Source: Streptomyces ambofaciens ATCC 23877
GTDB lineage: Bacteria; Actinomycetota; Actinomycetes; Streptomycetales; Streptomycetaceae
Length of the DNA stretch: 64,000 bases
Reading direction: 5' to 3'
Assembly: GCF_001267885.1 (NCBI RefSeq)
Contig: NZ_CP012382.1
Span: 3,397,001 to 3,461,000 of the forward strand
This document shows, piece after piece, positions 55,850 to 64,000 of the stretch. A model generated the notes under the pieces. That model was not told the origin of the DNA. It searched no databases and saw nothing but the letters and a program-made list of their open reading frames with translations. Both the position numbers and the translations under genes were made by a program. Each line of letters begins with the position of its first letter. The stretch's first letter is position 1.

Positions 55850-55968
55850 GCCGCGCGGGTGCGCGGGGCATGCGGGCCGTGCGGGTGCGCGGGGCATGCG
55901 GGGCCGTGCGGGCCGTGCGGGCCGTGCGGGCCGTGCGGGTCGTGCGGGTCGTGCGGGTCGTGCGGGAG
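55850..55968. repeat. 9-bp GTGCGGGCC tandem repeats
   Basis: About ten copies of GTGCGGGCC or GTGCGGGTC occupy part of the 336-base gap between the P1 peptidase and L,D-transpeptidase genes. The rest of the gap (55970-56134) must hold the transpeptidase promoter, but I see no clear box. Confidence 0.85.
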
Positions 55969-56134
55969 CTCTACTGGTGGTGTCGCGCGGTCAGTTGGCC
56001 GGAAGGGGCAGGCGATTGTCCCGGTTCTGTCACGCGTCGGTGCTTCGGGCGGGCGGCGGGAACCCCGACGGCCGCGGACCGCCTCTACAGGGCTGAAGCG
56101 GAACACCGCACAACACCTGAACCTGGAGCAGCCC

Positions 56135-57358
56135 GTGACAACGCCGGACATAGCATCGCGGCGCGTACTGGGGGCCGTCGCCGCCCTGGTCGTCGGCGCC
56201 CTCGCCCTCACCGCCTGCGGCGGAAGCGCCAGCGCCGAGGACGAGAAGGGCGGCAAGGGCGGCGCGGAGTCCGCGAAGACCTCGGTCGCGGACGTCGTGA
56301 TCTCGGCGAAGGACGGCTCGACCGGCGCCTCGATCAACGCGACCGGCGTGAAGGTCAGCGACGGCCGGCTGACCGACGTGCGGATGACGGTGGCGGAGAC
56401 GGGCGCGGCCGTGCCGGGCGCGGTGTCGGCCGACGGCGGCAGCTGGAAGCCGAAGGAGCAGCTGGAACGGGGCACGAAGTACCGGATCACGGCGCGGGCC
56501 GAGGACGCCAACGGCCGTACGGCCGCCGCCGACTCGGTCTTCACCACCGTCTCCCCGGCCAACAGCTTCATCGGCTCGTACACCCCGGACGGCGGCACGA
56601 CGGTGGGCGTGGGGATGCCGGTGTCGTTCACCTTCGACAAGGCGATCAGCGACCGGAAGAGCGTGCAGTCGCACATCACGGTCACCTCCAGCAGCGGCCA
56701 GGAGGTGGTCGGGCACTGGTTCGGCGCCCAGCGGCTCGACTTCCGGCCCGAGGAGTACTGGAAGGCCGGCTCCAAGGTCACCATGAAGATCGACCTCGAC
56801 GGTGTCGAGGGTGCGAACGGCGTCCACGGCGTGCAGAGGAAGACCGTCACCTTCACGGTGGGCCGCGCGCAGGTCTCCACGGTGGACGCGGACACGCAGA
56901 CCATGACGGTCGTGCGCGACGGCAAGACCCTCAGGTCGGTCCCGATCTCGGCGGGCAGTGCCGAGACCCCGACGTACAACGGGCAGATGGTGATCTCGGA
57001 GAAGTCCGAGCAGACGCACATGGACGGGTCGACGGTCGGGTTCGGCGGGGAGTACGACATCCCGGACGTGCCGCACGCGATGCGGCTGAGCCAGTCCGGC
57101 ACCTTCGTCCACGGCAACTACTGGTACGACCGGGGCAACCCGCCTTTCGGCGCCCGGGGCACCAGCCACGGCTGCGTCGGGCTGCGGGACGCCCAGGGCG
57201 GGCAGGCCGCCACCGACGGCAAGTGGTTCTACGACAACTCGCTCATCGGGGACGTCGTGACCGTCAAGAACTCCCCGGACGGCGCGATCGCGCCGGACAA
57301 CGGCCTCAACGGCTGGAACATGGCCTGGAGCGAGTGGGTCGCCGGCAGCGCCGTCTGA
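56135..57358 (+). CDS. Lipoprotein L,D-transpeptidase
   Basis: A 407-residue wall enzyme. The lipoprotein signal ends LALTAC28. Two Ig-like domains follow (about 50-270, with SFTFDKAISDRKSVQSHITV), then the YkuD domain. Its active site is H326-GNYW through S344-HGC347, with Cys347 as nucleophile. It makes 3-3 cross-links, prominent in Streptomyces and mycobacteria, and resembles LdtMt2. The GTG at 56135 has GGAG 6 nt upstream. The gene ends at a clear intrinsic terminator. Confidence 0.93.
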   Translation: MTTPDIASRRVLGAVAALVVGALALTACGGSASAEDEKGGKGGAESAKTSVADVVISAKDGSTGASINATGVKVSDGRLTDVRMTVAETGAAVPGAVSADGGSWKPKEQLERGTKYRITARAEDANGRTAAADSVFTTVSPANSFIGSYTPDGGTTVGVGMPVSFTFDKAISDRKSVQSHITVTSSSGQEVVGHWFGAQRLDFRPEEYWKAGSKVTMKIDLDGVEGANGVHGVQRKTVTFTVGRAQVSTVDADTQTMTVVRDGKTLRSVPISAGSAETPTYNGQMVISEKSEQTHMDGSTVGFGGEYDIPDVPHAMRLSQSGTFVHGNYWYDRGNPPFGARGTSHGCVGLRDAQGGQAATDGKWFYDNSLIGDVVTVKNSPDGAIAPDNGLNGWNMAWSEWVAGSAV

Positions 57359-57405
57359 CCGGCCGTCCGGCCTTCTGAGCAGCGTATTTTGAGTGACCGT
57401 CGGGT

Positions 57406-57440
57406 CGCGCGGGAACATTTCGCGCGGCCCGCGCGTTTTT
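57406..57440 (+). terminator. Intrinsic terminator after L,D-transpeptidase
   Basis: CGCGCGGG (57406-57413) pairs with CCCGCGCG (57428-57435) and is followed by TTTTT, a rare classical U-tract terminator in this window. Confidence 0.8.
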
Positions 57441-57463
57441 CGTGCGTACGTTTTCTCGGTTCC

Positions 57464-57494
57464 CGGACATGATGTCCGACCGAGGGGCTACGGT
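57464..57494 (+). promoter_or_regulatory. Promoter with palindromic operator
   Basis: The perfect palindrome CGGACAT-G-ATGTCCG (57464-57478) covers the -35 position of a TACGGT -10 box (57489-57494). Binding there should repress the gene at 57536. Confidence 0.55.
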
Positions 57495-57535
57495 ATGCAC
57501 CCACAAGGTGACATGCAGCAACGCCGGGAGAAACC

Positions 57536-58282
57536 TTGAGCGTTCCGTACGAGACGGCAGCGTACGAACCACCCGAGTCGGCCGAGTCTCCGGAGGAGCA
57601 CCTCATGCGACTGCTGGGTCGCACCCTCAACTCGTTCGAGCTGCCCGACGAGACGATACGGCAGCTGGACTGCGCGCTGGCGCACGACGGTTCGCTGCAC
57701 TCCGCGCACCACAGCGCGGGCCTGCACCGCGAGACGTACCGCCACACCTGGCTGCTCGCCGACGGCTCCGCGCTCACCCTCTGGGAGATCGTGCACAACA
57801 CCGCCCCGGGCAGCGAACCGCAGCACGAGGTGTACGTGGACGAGGAGGAGCTGCGCGCCGCCACCGCCCGGCTGGCTCTGCCGCCGGACGCACCCGACTT
57901 CGAACTGCCGGTGCAGGTGCAGCTGTCCCCGGCCCCCGCCCCGCGCCACGCCTACGTCCCCGACGCCTCGGCGGACCACGCCCGCAGGCTGCTGCGCCGG
58001 GCGGAGAACCCGGACCGGCCCGGCGCCGACCACGCCGCCCGGCTGGCGACGGCGTCCGGACACCGGATCACCCAGGCCTTCGGCGGCCCCGGCCGCGCGG
58101 GGCGCGCCCGCATCGGCTTCTCGCTCTACGAGCACGCCTTCCTGCTGCGTGACGGCGCCGAGGTCTCCCTCTGGGAGGTCGAGCACACGGCCACGCCCGA
58201 CGGACGGCACATGTGCGAGGTGTACGAGAGCGAGGACGCCGCCCGGCGGGCGATGGAGCTGCGCGCGGCGCAGGTCTCCTGA
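57536..58282 (+). CDS. Uncharacterised Streptomyces protein (possibly DUF6227)
   Basis: A 248-residue soluble protein with two similar halves: YRHTWLLADGSALTLWEIVHN and YEHAFLLRDGAEVSLWEVEHT. Each is followed by a H/QHEVYVDEEE or CEVYESEDAA segment, so it is an internal duplication. No catalytic motif is obvious. The start is TTG at 57536 with GGGAG 6 nt upstream. It has its own palindrome-covered promoter. I believe it matches a Streptomyces-only DUF, without certainty. Confidence 0.75.
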   Translation: MSVPYETAAYEPPESAESPEEHLMRLLGRTLNSFELPDETIRQLDCALAHDGSLHSAHHSAGLHRETYRHTWLLADGSALTLWEIVHNTAPGSEPQHEVYVDEEELRAATARLALPPDAPDFELPVQVQLSPAPAPRHAYVPDASADHARRLLRRAENPDRPGADHAARLATASGHRITQAFGGPGRAGRARIGFSLYEHAFLLRDGAEVSLWEVEHTATPDGRHMCEVYESEDAARRAMELRAAQVS

Positions 58283-58291
58283 GGCCTCCCC

Positions 58292-60478
58292 TTACGCGGC
58301 CACCGGCTGCCTCGTGCCGGGCGCCGAGGCGGACGGGTCCGCGTCGCCGGGCCCCTGGGATGCCGCTCCGGGCGCCGGCTTGCGCAGGCCCTTGAGGACG
58401 ATCACCAGGGCCGTGGTGACGCAGACGCCCGCCGCGAGCGCGACCAGGTAGAGCAGCGGATTCCCGATCAGCGGGACCACGAAGACGCCGCCGTGCGGGG
58501 CGCGCAGCGTGGCGCCGAATCCCATCGACAGGGCGCCGGTGACCGCGCCGCCCGCCATGGACGCCGGGATGACCCGCAGCGGATCGGCCGCGGCGAACGG
58601 GATGGCGCCCTCGGAGATGAAGGAGGCGCCCAGCACCCAGGCGGCCTTGCCGTTCTCGCGTTCGGCGGCGTTGAAGAGCCTGGAGCGGACGGTCGTGGCC
58701 AGGGCCATCGCCAGCGGCGGGACCATGCCCGCCGCCATGACCGCGGCCATGATCTTCATCGCCGAGTCGCTCGGGTCCGACACGGCGATGCCGGCGGTGG
58801 CGAAGGCGTAGGCGACCTTGTTGACCGGGCCGCCCAGGTCGAAGCACATCATGAGGCCGAGCAGGGCGCCGAGCAGTACGGCGTTGGCGCCGGACAGGTC
58901 GCTCAGCCAGTCGGTCATCGCCTTCTGCGCGGACGCGATGGGCTTGCCGATGACGACGAACATCAGGAAGCCGACGACCGCCGAGGAGATCAGCGGGATC
59001 ACCACCACCGGCATGATGCCGCGCAGGGCCACCGGGATGCGTATCCGCTGGATCGCCATCACCACGGCACCGGAGATCAGGCCGGCCGCCAGGCCGCCGA
59101 GAAAACCGGCGTTGATGGTCAGCGCGATCGAGCCGCCGACGAATCCGGGCACCAGGCCGGGCCGGTCGGCCATGCCGTAGGCGATGTAGCCGGCCAGCAC
59201 CGGGACGAGGAAGGCGAAGGCCACGCCGCCGATCTGGAACAGCAGCGCCGCCCAGCTGTCCGCCTGCGTCCACACGAAGTGGTCCATCACCGACGGCGCC
59301 TTGTTGATCTCGTAGCCGCCGATCGCGAAGCCGAGGGCGATGAGCAGTCCGCCGGCCGCGACGAAGGGGACCATGTAACTGACGCCGCTCATCAGCCACT
59401 TGCGCAGTTTGGTGCCGTACCCCTCGCCGGCCTCGCCGCCGCGCTCGACGGGCGCCGCGGGGGCGGAACCCGCGGGCCCGACCTCGCCGCGGGCCGCCTT
59501 GCCGCGGACCTCGCCGATCAGTTCGCCGGGCCGGTTGACGGCCGCCTTCACGCCGGTGTCGACGGTGGGCTTCCCGGCGAAGCGGTCCTTCTCGCGCACG
59601 GGCACGTCATGGGCGAAGATCACGCCGTCCGCCGCCGCGATCACCGCCGGGTCGAGCCGGCTGAAGCCGGCCGATCCCTGGGTCTCGACGACGACCTCGA
59701 CGCCCGCCGCACGGCCCGCGTTCTCCAGCGCCTCGGCGGCCATGTAGGTGTGCGCGATACCGGTGGGGCAGGAGGTGACGGCGACGATGCGGAAGGGGCG
59801 CCCGGGTCCGGCCGGTTCGCCCGCGTCCGACTGCCGACGGGTCCCCTCCGCGGCGTCGGTACCGTCCGCGGTGCCGGTGTCGCTTGTGCCGCCAGTGCCG
59901 TTCGTGGCGCCGGTGCCGCCCACGCCGCCGGTGCTGTCCGTGGCGGGCTCGGCGGAGGCCGCCGCCGAGCCCGCCACGGGGTCCTCGTCACCCGCGGATG
60001 CGCCCGCGGTACGGAGCTCGCCCTCGGGGCCGGCCGGGGCCTCGCCCCGGATCAGCGCCACGGCGGCTCCCGCGTCGTCCGCCGACCGCAGCGCGGTGGT
60101 GAACTCGGCGTTCATGAGCTGCCGGGCCAGCGACGAGAGGATCGTCAGGTGGGCGTCGTCGGCACCCGCCGGCGCGGCGATCAGGAAGATCAGGTCGGCC
60201 GGGCCGTCCGCCGCCCCGAAGTCGATGCCGTCCGCACTGCGCCCGAAGGCGAGCGTCGGCTCGGTGACGTGCTCGCTGCGGCAGTGCGGGATGCCGATGC
60301 CGCCGTCGAGGCCGGTCGGCATCTGCGCCTCGCGGGCGGCCACGTCGGCCAGGAAGCCCTCCAGGTCGGTCACCCGGCCCAGGGCCGCCATCCGCCCGGC
60401 GAGGGCACGTGCGGCGGCTTCCTTGGTGTCGGCGGACAGGTCGAGGTCGACCAGATCCGCGGTGATCATGTCGCTCAT
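58292..60478 (-). CDS. fruA: Fructose PTS permease EIIABC
   Basis: A 728-residue permease that imports fructose as fructose-1-phosphate. EIIA (1-150) carries phospho-His65 in GIGIPHCRSEHV. A low-complexity Gly/Thr/Ala/Asp linker (about 165-220) follows. EIIB has phospho-Cys237 in VTSCPTGIAHTYMAAEAL. EIIC (about 370-700) has eight to ten helices and FISEGAIPFAAADPLRV. The ATG at 60478 has GGAG 6 nt upstream. It is the last gene of fruR-fruK-fruA, separated from fruK by a 350-base repeat region, so it may have an extra promoter. Confidence 0.95.
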   Translation of the reverse strand: MSDMITADLVDLDLSADTKEAAARALAGRMAALGRVTDLEGFLADVAAREAQMPTGLDGGIGIPHCRSEHVTEPTLAFGRSADGIDFGAADGPADLIFLIAAPAGADDAHLTILSSLARQLMNAEFTTALRSADDAGAAVALIRGEAPAGPEGELRTAGASAGDEDPVAGSAAASAEPATDSTGGVGGTGATNGTGGTSDTGTADGTDAAEGTRRQSDAGEPAGPGRPFRIVAVTSCPTGIAHTYMAAEALENAGRAAGVEVVVETQGSAGFSRLDPAVIAAADGVIFAHDVPVREKDRFAGKPTVDTGVKAAVNRPGELIGEVRGKAARGEVGPAGSAPAAPVERGGEAGEGYGTKLRKWLMSGVSYMVPFVAAGGLLIALGFAIGGYEINKAPSVMDHFVWTQADSWAALLFQIGGVAFAFLVPVLAGYIAYGMADRPGLVPGFVGGSIALTINAGFLGGLAAGLISGAVVMAIQRIRIPVALRGIMPVVVIPLISSAVVGFLMFVVIGKPIASAQKAMTDWLSDLSGANAVLLGALLGLMMCFDLGGPVNKVAYAFATAGIAVSDPSDSAMKIMAAVMAAGMVPPLAMALATTVRSRLFNAAERENGKAAWVLGASFISEGAIPFAAADPLRVIPASMAGGAVTGALSMGFGATLRAPHGGVFVVPLIGNPLLYLVALAAGVCVTTALVIVLKGLRKPAPGAASQGPGDADPSASAPGTRQPVAA

Positions 60479-60589
60479 CGCGGGCTCCTTAGCTCGCGTA
60501 TCGCCCGGGTCGTGAGGTGGTGGGCGAGGACGGGGAGGGGGACGGGGGTACTGCGGTGGGGACGAGGGCCCTGGGCACGGCGGCCGGGG

Positions 60590-60815
60590 ACTCCGGGGAC
60601 GGACACCCGGGGAACGGCCCCACCCGGGACGGCCCGGCCGGGGACGGACGCGCCAGGGACGGACGCGCCAGGGCCAGGCATCCCAAGGACGGACACCCGG
60701 GGAACGGCCCCGCCCGGGACGGACACGGCAAGGCCACACCCGCCCGGGCCATACGCCCCAGGGCCGGAGACCCCAGGGCCGTACGCCCCAGGGCCGGAGA
60801 CCCCAGGCACGGGCA
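60590..60815. repeat. GC-rich imperfect repeats between fruK and fruA
   Basis: The 349-base gap holds imperfect repeats of GGGGACGGACACCCGGGGAA and of CCCCAGGGCCGGAGA types. I see no gene and no clear promoter in it. Confidence 0.8.
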
Positions 60816-60827
60816 CACGCGGGACCG

Positions 60828-61775
60828 TCATGACGCCGGCTCCCGCAGTGCGCGGTCCACCGGCACCTCGGCCGTGACCGTCACCGCGCCCGGGTCCAGG
60901 TCGGCCGGCGTCGGCATCACGCTGCCGGGGAGCTGGACGGCGGCCGCGCCGTGCGCGACGGCGGAGGCGAGGGCGTCCGGCCCCGCACCGCCGGCGACGA
61001 GGAAACCCGCGAGCGAGGAGTCACCGGCGCCGACGTTGCTGCGTACGGCCGCCACGCGGGCGCTGCCGAACCAGGCGCCCGCGTCGTCCACGAGCAGCTG
61101 TCCGTCGGCGCCCAGGCTGGCGAGCACGGACCGTGCGCCCCGCTCCCGCAACTCCTCCGCGGCCTTCAGGGCGTCGCCGACGGTCGCCAGGGGACGCCCG
61201 ACGGCCCCCGCGAGCTCCTCGGCGTTCGGCTTGACCACGTCGGGCCCTTCGCGCAGCGCGTGCAGCAGGGCGGGACCGGAGGTGTCCAGGGCGATGCGGA
61301 CACCGGCGGCGTGCGCCCGGGCGACCAGGGCCGCGTACCAGGAGGGGGCCAGTCCGCGGGGCAGGCTGCCGCAGCACGCGATCCAGTCGGCGCCGCGGGA
61401 CTGCCGCCGCACGGTCTCCAGCAGCAGTTCCCGCTCGGCCTGCGACAGTTCGGGTCCTGGCGCGTTGATCTTCGTCAGTACGCCGTCGGCCTCGGCGAGC
61501 GCGATGTTGGACCGGGTGGCGCCGGCGATCGCCACCGGCGCGACCTCGATGCCCTGGGCGTCGAGCAGGTCGGCCACGAGCGCGCCCGGGGCGCCGCCGA
61601 GCGGGAGCACCGCCACGGTGCGCCGGCCCGCCGCCGTCACCGCGCGCGAGACGTTGACGCCCTTGCCGCCCGGGTCGACGCGCTCGCCCGTGGCGCGGAC
61701 GACCTCGCCGCGGTCCAGGGAGGGCACCTCGTAGGTGCGGTCGAGGGAGGGGTTGGGGGTGACGGTGAGAATCAT
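60828..61775 (-). CDS. fruK: 1-phosphofructokinase
   Basis: A 315-residue PfkB-family kinase converting fructose-1-phosphate to fructose-1,6-bisphosphate. Motifs are ILTVTPNPSLDRTYEV, VDPGGKGVNVSRAV, KPNAEEL and the catalytic VGAGDSSLAGF. The ATG at 61775 overlaps the fruR stop as ATGA. It acts directly after FruA. Confidence 0.95.
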   Translation of the reverse strand: MILTVTPNPSLDRTYEVPSLDRGEVVRATGERVDPGGKGVNVSRAVTAAGRRTVAVLPLGGAPGALVADLLDAQGIEVAPVAIAGATRSNIALAEADGVLTKINAPGPELSQAERELLLETVRRQSRGADWIACCGSLPRGLAPSWYAALVARAHAAGVRIALDTSGPALLHALREGPDVVKPNAEELAGAVGRPLATVGDALKAAEELRERGARSVLASLGADGQLLVDDAGAWFGSARVAAVRSNVGAGDSSLAGFLVAGGAGPDALASAVAHGAAAVQLPGSVMPTPADLDPGAVTVTAEVPVDRALREPAS

Positions 61776-62533
61776 GCGCGTACTACTTCCGTGCCGGCGC
61801 GCTCGATGGCGGTGGCGTCGTCGGGGCTCAGCCCGCCGTCGGTGATCAGCAGGTCCACGTCGCTCAGGGCACCGAAGCGGGCGAAGTGCTCCTGGCCGTG
61901 CTTGGAGGAGTCGGCGAGCAGCACCACCCGCCGGGCGGCCGCGACGGCGGCCCGTTTCACCGCGGCCTCGGCGAGGTCGGGCGTGGTCAGGCCGTGCTCG
62001 GCGGAGAAGCCGTTGGCGGCCACCAGGACCAGGTCGGCGCGGATCTCGCCGTACGCGCGCAGTGCCCAGGCGTCCACGGCGGCGCGCGTACGGTGCCGCA
62101 CGCGCCCGCCGACCAGGTGGAGCTGGATGCCGGGGTGGTCGGCGAGGCGGGCCGCGATGGGCAGGCTGTGGGTGACGACGGTCAGCGAGGACTCCGGCGG
62201 GATCGCCGCGGCCAGCAGGGCCACCGTCGAACCGGCGTCGAGGATCATCGTGCCGTCGGCCGGCAGTTCCGCCAGGGCCGCCTTGGCGATGCGGTCCTTC
62301 TCGTCGGCCGCCGTGGACTCGCGCTCGGCGAGGTCGGGCTCGAAGTCGAGCCGGCCGGCGGGGATCGCGCCACCGTGCACCCGGCGGAGCAGGCCGGCGC
62401 GGTCCAGAGCCTTCAGGTCACGGCGGATGGTCTCCGCCGTCACCTGGAACTCCTCGGCCAGCGACACCACGTCCACCCGGCCGCCGTCCCGGGCGAGCCG
62501 GAGGATCTCCTGCTGCCGCTCCGGTGCGTACAT
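61772..62533 (-). CDS. fruR: DeoR-family fructose operon repressor
   Basis: A 253-residue regulator. The N-terminal helix-turn-helix is RVDVVSLAEEFQVTAETIRRDLKAL, and the DeoR sugar-phosphate domain has DAGSTVALLA and VLLADSSKHG. Fructose-1-phosphate is the expected inducer. I use the ATG at 62533 (GGAGG 10 nt upstream) over an in-frame start at 62575. It is first in the operon and autoregulated through direct repeats just upstream. Confidence 0.93.
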   Translation of the reverse strand: MYAPERQQEILRLARDGGRVDVVSLAEEFQVTAETIRRDLKALDRAGLLRRVHGGAIPAGRLDFEPDLAERESTAADEKDRIAKAALAELPADGTMILDAGSTVALLAAAIPPESSLTVVTHSLPIAARLADHPGIQLHLVGGRVRHRTRAAVDAWALRAYGEIRADLVLVAANGFSAEHGLTTPDLAEAAVKRAAVAAARRVVLLADSSKHGQEHFARFGALSDVDLLITDGGLSPDDATAIERAGTEVVRA

Positions 62534-62599
62534 GAACCGTTCGCCTCCGCACTGTGCCCGAACCTGTGGTTTCACCGGAGGCTACGCCCGGTTTTCGGG

Positions 62600-62630
62600 A
62601 TTGTAAACAGCCAAACGGAAGCAGCCAAAC
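62600..62630 (-). promoter_or_regulatory. fruRKA promoter with direct-repeat operator
   Basis: On the minus strand TTGGCT (62623-62628), 17 nt, TACAAT (62600-62605) forms a good sigma-70-type promoter. GTTTGGCTG occurs twice, 14 bp apart (62622-62630 and 62608-62616), over the -35 and spacer, as expected for FruR binding. Confidence 0.7.
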
Positions 62631-62700
62631 CTAATCGGGCATGAACGGGCATGAGGGCTCGGCTGCGGAAGAAGGGAGCGGGTGGGGGCGCGGCGCAAGG

Positions 62701-62745
62701 GTGAGGGGGCGGGTAGGCACCGAAGTGCCGGACCCGCCCCCTCAC
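62701..62745. terminator. Terminator hairpin between MFS and fruR promoter
   Basis: GTGAGGGGGCGGGT pairs perfectly with ACCCGCCCCCTCAC, with an inner GGCAC-CGAA-GTGCC stem. It ends the MFS transcript 17 nt past its stop. Confidence 0.9.
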
Positions 62746-62761
62746 CCCCGGAGCGCGGCGG

Positions 62762-64000
62762 TCAGACCAGCGTGGGCTCCTTCCGCTCCCCCACTCGCGC
62801 CGGGTCCTCGTCCGCCGCCCCTTCCACGTGCTGGGCCGGCCGCTTGGGCAGCGCGAACATCAGCAGGAAGATCACGGCCATCACCGCGGCCACCCAGCCC
62901 AGCGCGTTCTCGAAGGCGTCCGCGTAGGCCGGGCCGATGCGGGCCGGGGCCAGGTGGTCGCTCATCGTGCCGAAGAAGACCACCGACACCAGGCCGAGTC
63001 CCAGCGCGTTGCCCATCTGCTGCACGGTGTTGATGAGCCCGGACGCGGCCCCGGCGTGCTCACGCGGCACCTGGGACAGCACCGCGTCCGTCAGCGGGGC
63101 GACGATCAGGCCCATGCCGACGCCCATGACGACGAGCGGCAGCGCCATCTGCCAGGACGTGATGCCGAGGCCGTAGCGCTCGGACTCCCCGATGTAGAGC
63201 AGGACCCCGGCCGCCATCACCAGCGCGCCCGCCTGGAGCACCTTGCGTCCGAAGCGCGGCACCAGCTTCTGCACCGACACCCCGGCCGCCACGGAGACGG
63301 CGAGGGAGAACGGCACGCCCGTCAGCCCGGACCGCAGCGGGCTCCAGCCGAGCCCCACCTGCATGTACAGCGTCCACACCAGGAAGAAGATGCCGAGCGC
63401 GACCCCGAACACGGTCTGCACGGCGATGCCGGCCGCGAAGCTCTTCACCTTGAACAGCGACAGTTCGACCAGCGGCGAGCCGTCCCGCGCGCTCTTGCGG
63501 CGCTCGTACGCCACCAGCAGCGCGAGGACCACGACCGCGCCGCCCATCGAGAGGTGTCCCCACAGCGGCCAGCCCAGCTCACGGCCCCGGGTGAGCGGGT
63601 AGACCAGCATCAGCAGGCCCAGGGTGACCAGGGCGACCCCGACCAGGTCCAGCCGGAGGGCGCGCGGCGCCTTGGACTCGGTGATGAAGCGGCTGCCGAG
63701 GACGAGTCCGGCGACGCCGACCGGCAGGTTGATGAGGAAGATGGGCCGCCACTCGAGCCCGAAGAGGTTCCACTCGGTGAGCAGGGCGCCCAGCAGCGGG
63801 CCGGACACGGCACCCAGTCCGACGATCGCGCCGAACAGGCCGAACACCTTGCCGCGTTCGTGCGCCGGGAAGGTGGCGTGCACGATCGACAGCACCTGCG
63901 GCACCATCAGCGCCGCCATGGCTCCTTGGAGGATGCGGGAGGCGACCAGCATCTCCGGGTTCACGGCGAGGCCGCACAGCGCGGACGCCACGGTGAAGCC
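62762..64000 (-). CDS. MFS transporter, DHA2-like (5' end outside window)
   Basis: The visible 413 residues comprise the later helices of a 14-helix exporter. Features are ERGKVFGLFGAIVGLGAVSGPLLGALL (antiporter motif C region) and EWRPIFLINLPVGVAGL. The N-terminus with motif A is beyond the right edge. The C-terminal tail is charged. The substrate is unknown, and a strong hairpin follows the stop. Confidence 0.88.
   Translation of the reverse strand, partial: GFTVASALCGLAVNPEMLVASRILQGAMAALMVPQVLSIVHATFPAHERGKVFGLFGAIVGLGAVSGPLLGALLTEWNLFGLEWRPIFLINLPVGVAGLVLGSRFITESKAPRALRLDLVGVALVTLGLLMLVYPLTRGRELGWPLWGHLSMGGAVVVLALLVAYERRKSARDGSPLVELSLFKVKSFAAGIAVQTVFGVALGIFFLVWTLYMQVGLGWSPLRSGLTGVPFSLAVSVAAGVSVQKLVPRFGRKVLQAGALVMAAGVLLYIGESERYGLGITSWQMALPLVVMGVGMGLIVAPLTDAVLSQVPREHAGAASGLINTVQQMGNALGLGLVSVVFFGTMSDHLAPARIGPAYADAFENALGWVAAVMAVIFLLMFALPKRPAQHVEGAADEDPARVGERKEPTLV

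Overview
The window is high-GC chromosomal DNA (about 72 percent G+C by eye), with GTG, TTG and possibly CTG starts, short leaders and strongly biased third codon positions. Gene content (SsgA-like SsgE, an Rpf-type resuscitation factor, SepX, bacterial O-mannosyltransferase, many secreted wall enzymes) points to a Streptomyces species. The order rpf-like gene, rsmI, pmt, two paralogous penicillin-binding proteins and ssgE matches what I recall of the S. coelicolor ssgE region. I see no phage, IS element, CRISPR array or biosynthetic gene cluster. This is core chromosome with small accessory insertions.

Layout. 1-8400, minus strand: a PQQ-propeller membrane protein cut by the window edge, a Uup-like ABC-F ATPase, ispE, rsmA, an RpfB-like muralytic protein, tatD and a small zinc-ribbon protein. 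8500-15240: rsmI, divergent pmt, two PBP paralogues and ssgE, a wall and sporulation block. 15360-18020: a nickel/cobalt ECF transporter (CbiM-PDGLE fusion, CbiQ, CbiO) with a Nur-box-like site over its promoter. 18090-24070: a serine hydrolase, small proteins, an EamA transporter, YbaK, a DHA2 MFS transporter and a divergent ECF41-type sigma factor. 24200-30950: a TetR-MMPL operon and a tricorn protease. 31000-36990: a MerR-controlled SDR, hydrolase and Baeyer-Villiger monooxygenase operon, xthA and a GNAT. 37040-37483: an unidentified gene remnant beside tRNA-Ala(CGC).

37567-43728 is a conserved actinobacterial cell-division neighbourhood: galU, MoeA-like glp, moaC, mogA, rimJ and sepX/glpR, with the 5-formyltetrahydrofolate cyclo-ligase gene divergent. 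The same order (without moaC and mogA) surrounds M. tuberculosis moeA1. The ruc-like gene at 50096, which has a CIRCE element, belongs to the same ancestral neighbourhood but is separated here by a penicillin acylase, a Na+/H+ antiporter and an MFS gene. 50500-58300 carries mtnP, a SAF-domain protein, mscL, a leaderless 59-residue gene, an LtrA protein, a P1 peptidase, a lipoprotein L,D-transpeptidase and an uncharacterised Streptomyces protein. 58292-62533 is the fructose PTS operon fruR-fruK-fruA, followed by an MFS gene cut by the window end.

Two genome-wide habits stand out. First, at least eleven genes have a TANNNT -10 box exactly 6 or 7 nt before the start codon, which predicts leaderless mRNAs. 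Second, GC-rich tandem repeats are frequent, mostly just after stop codons (twice duplicating the stop codon itself), and repeats coding for Gly/Thr/Asp/Ala-rich linkers occur inside the penicillin acylase, tricorn protease, FruA and the alpha/beta hydrolase.
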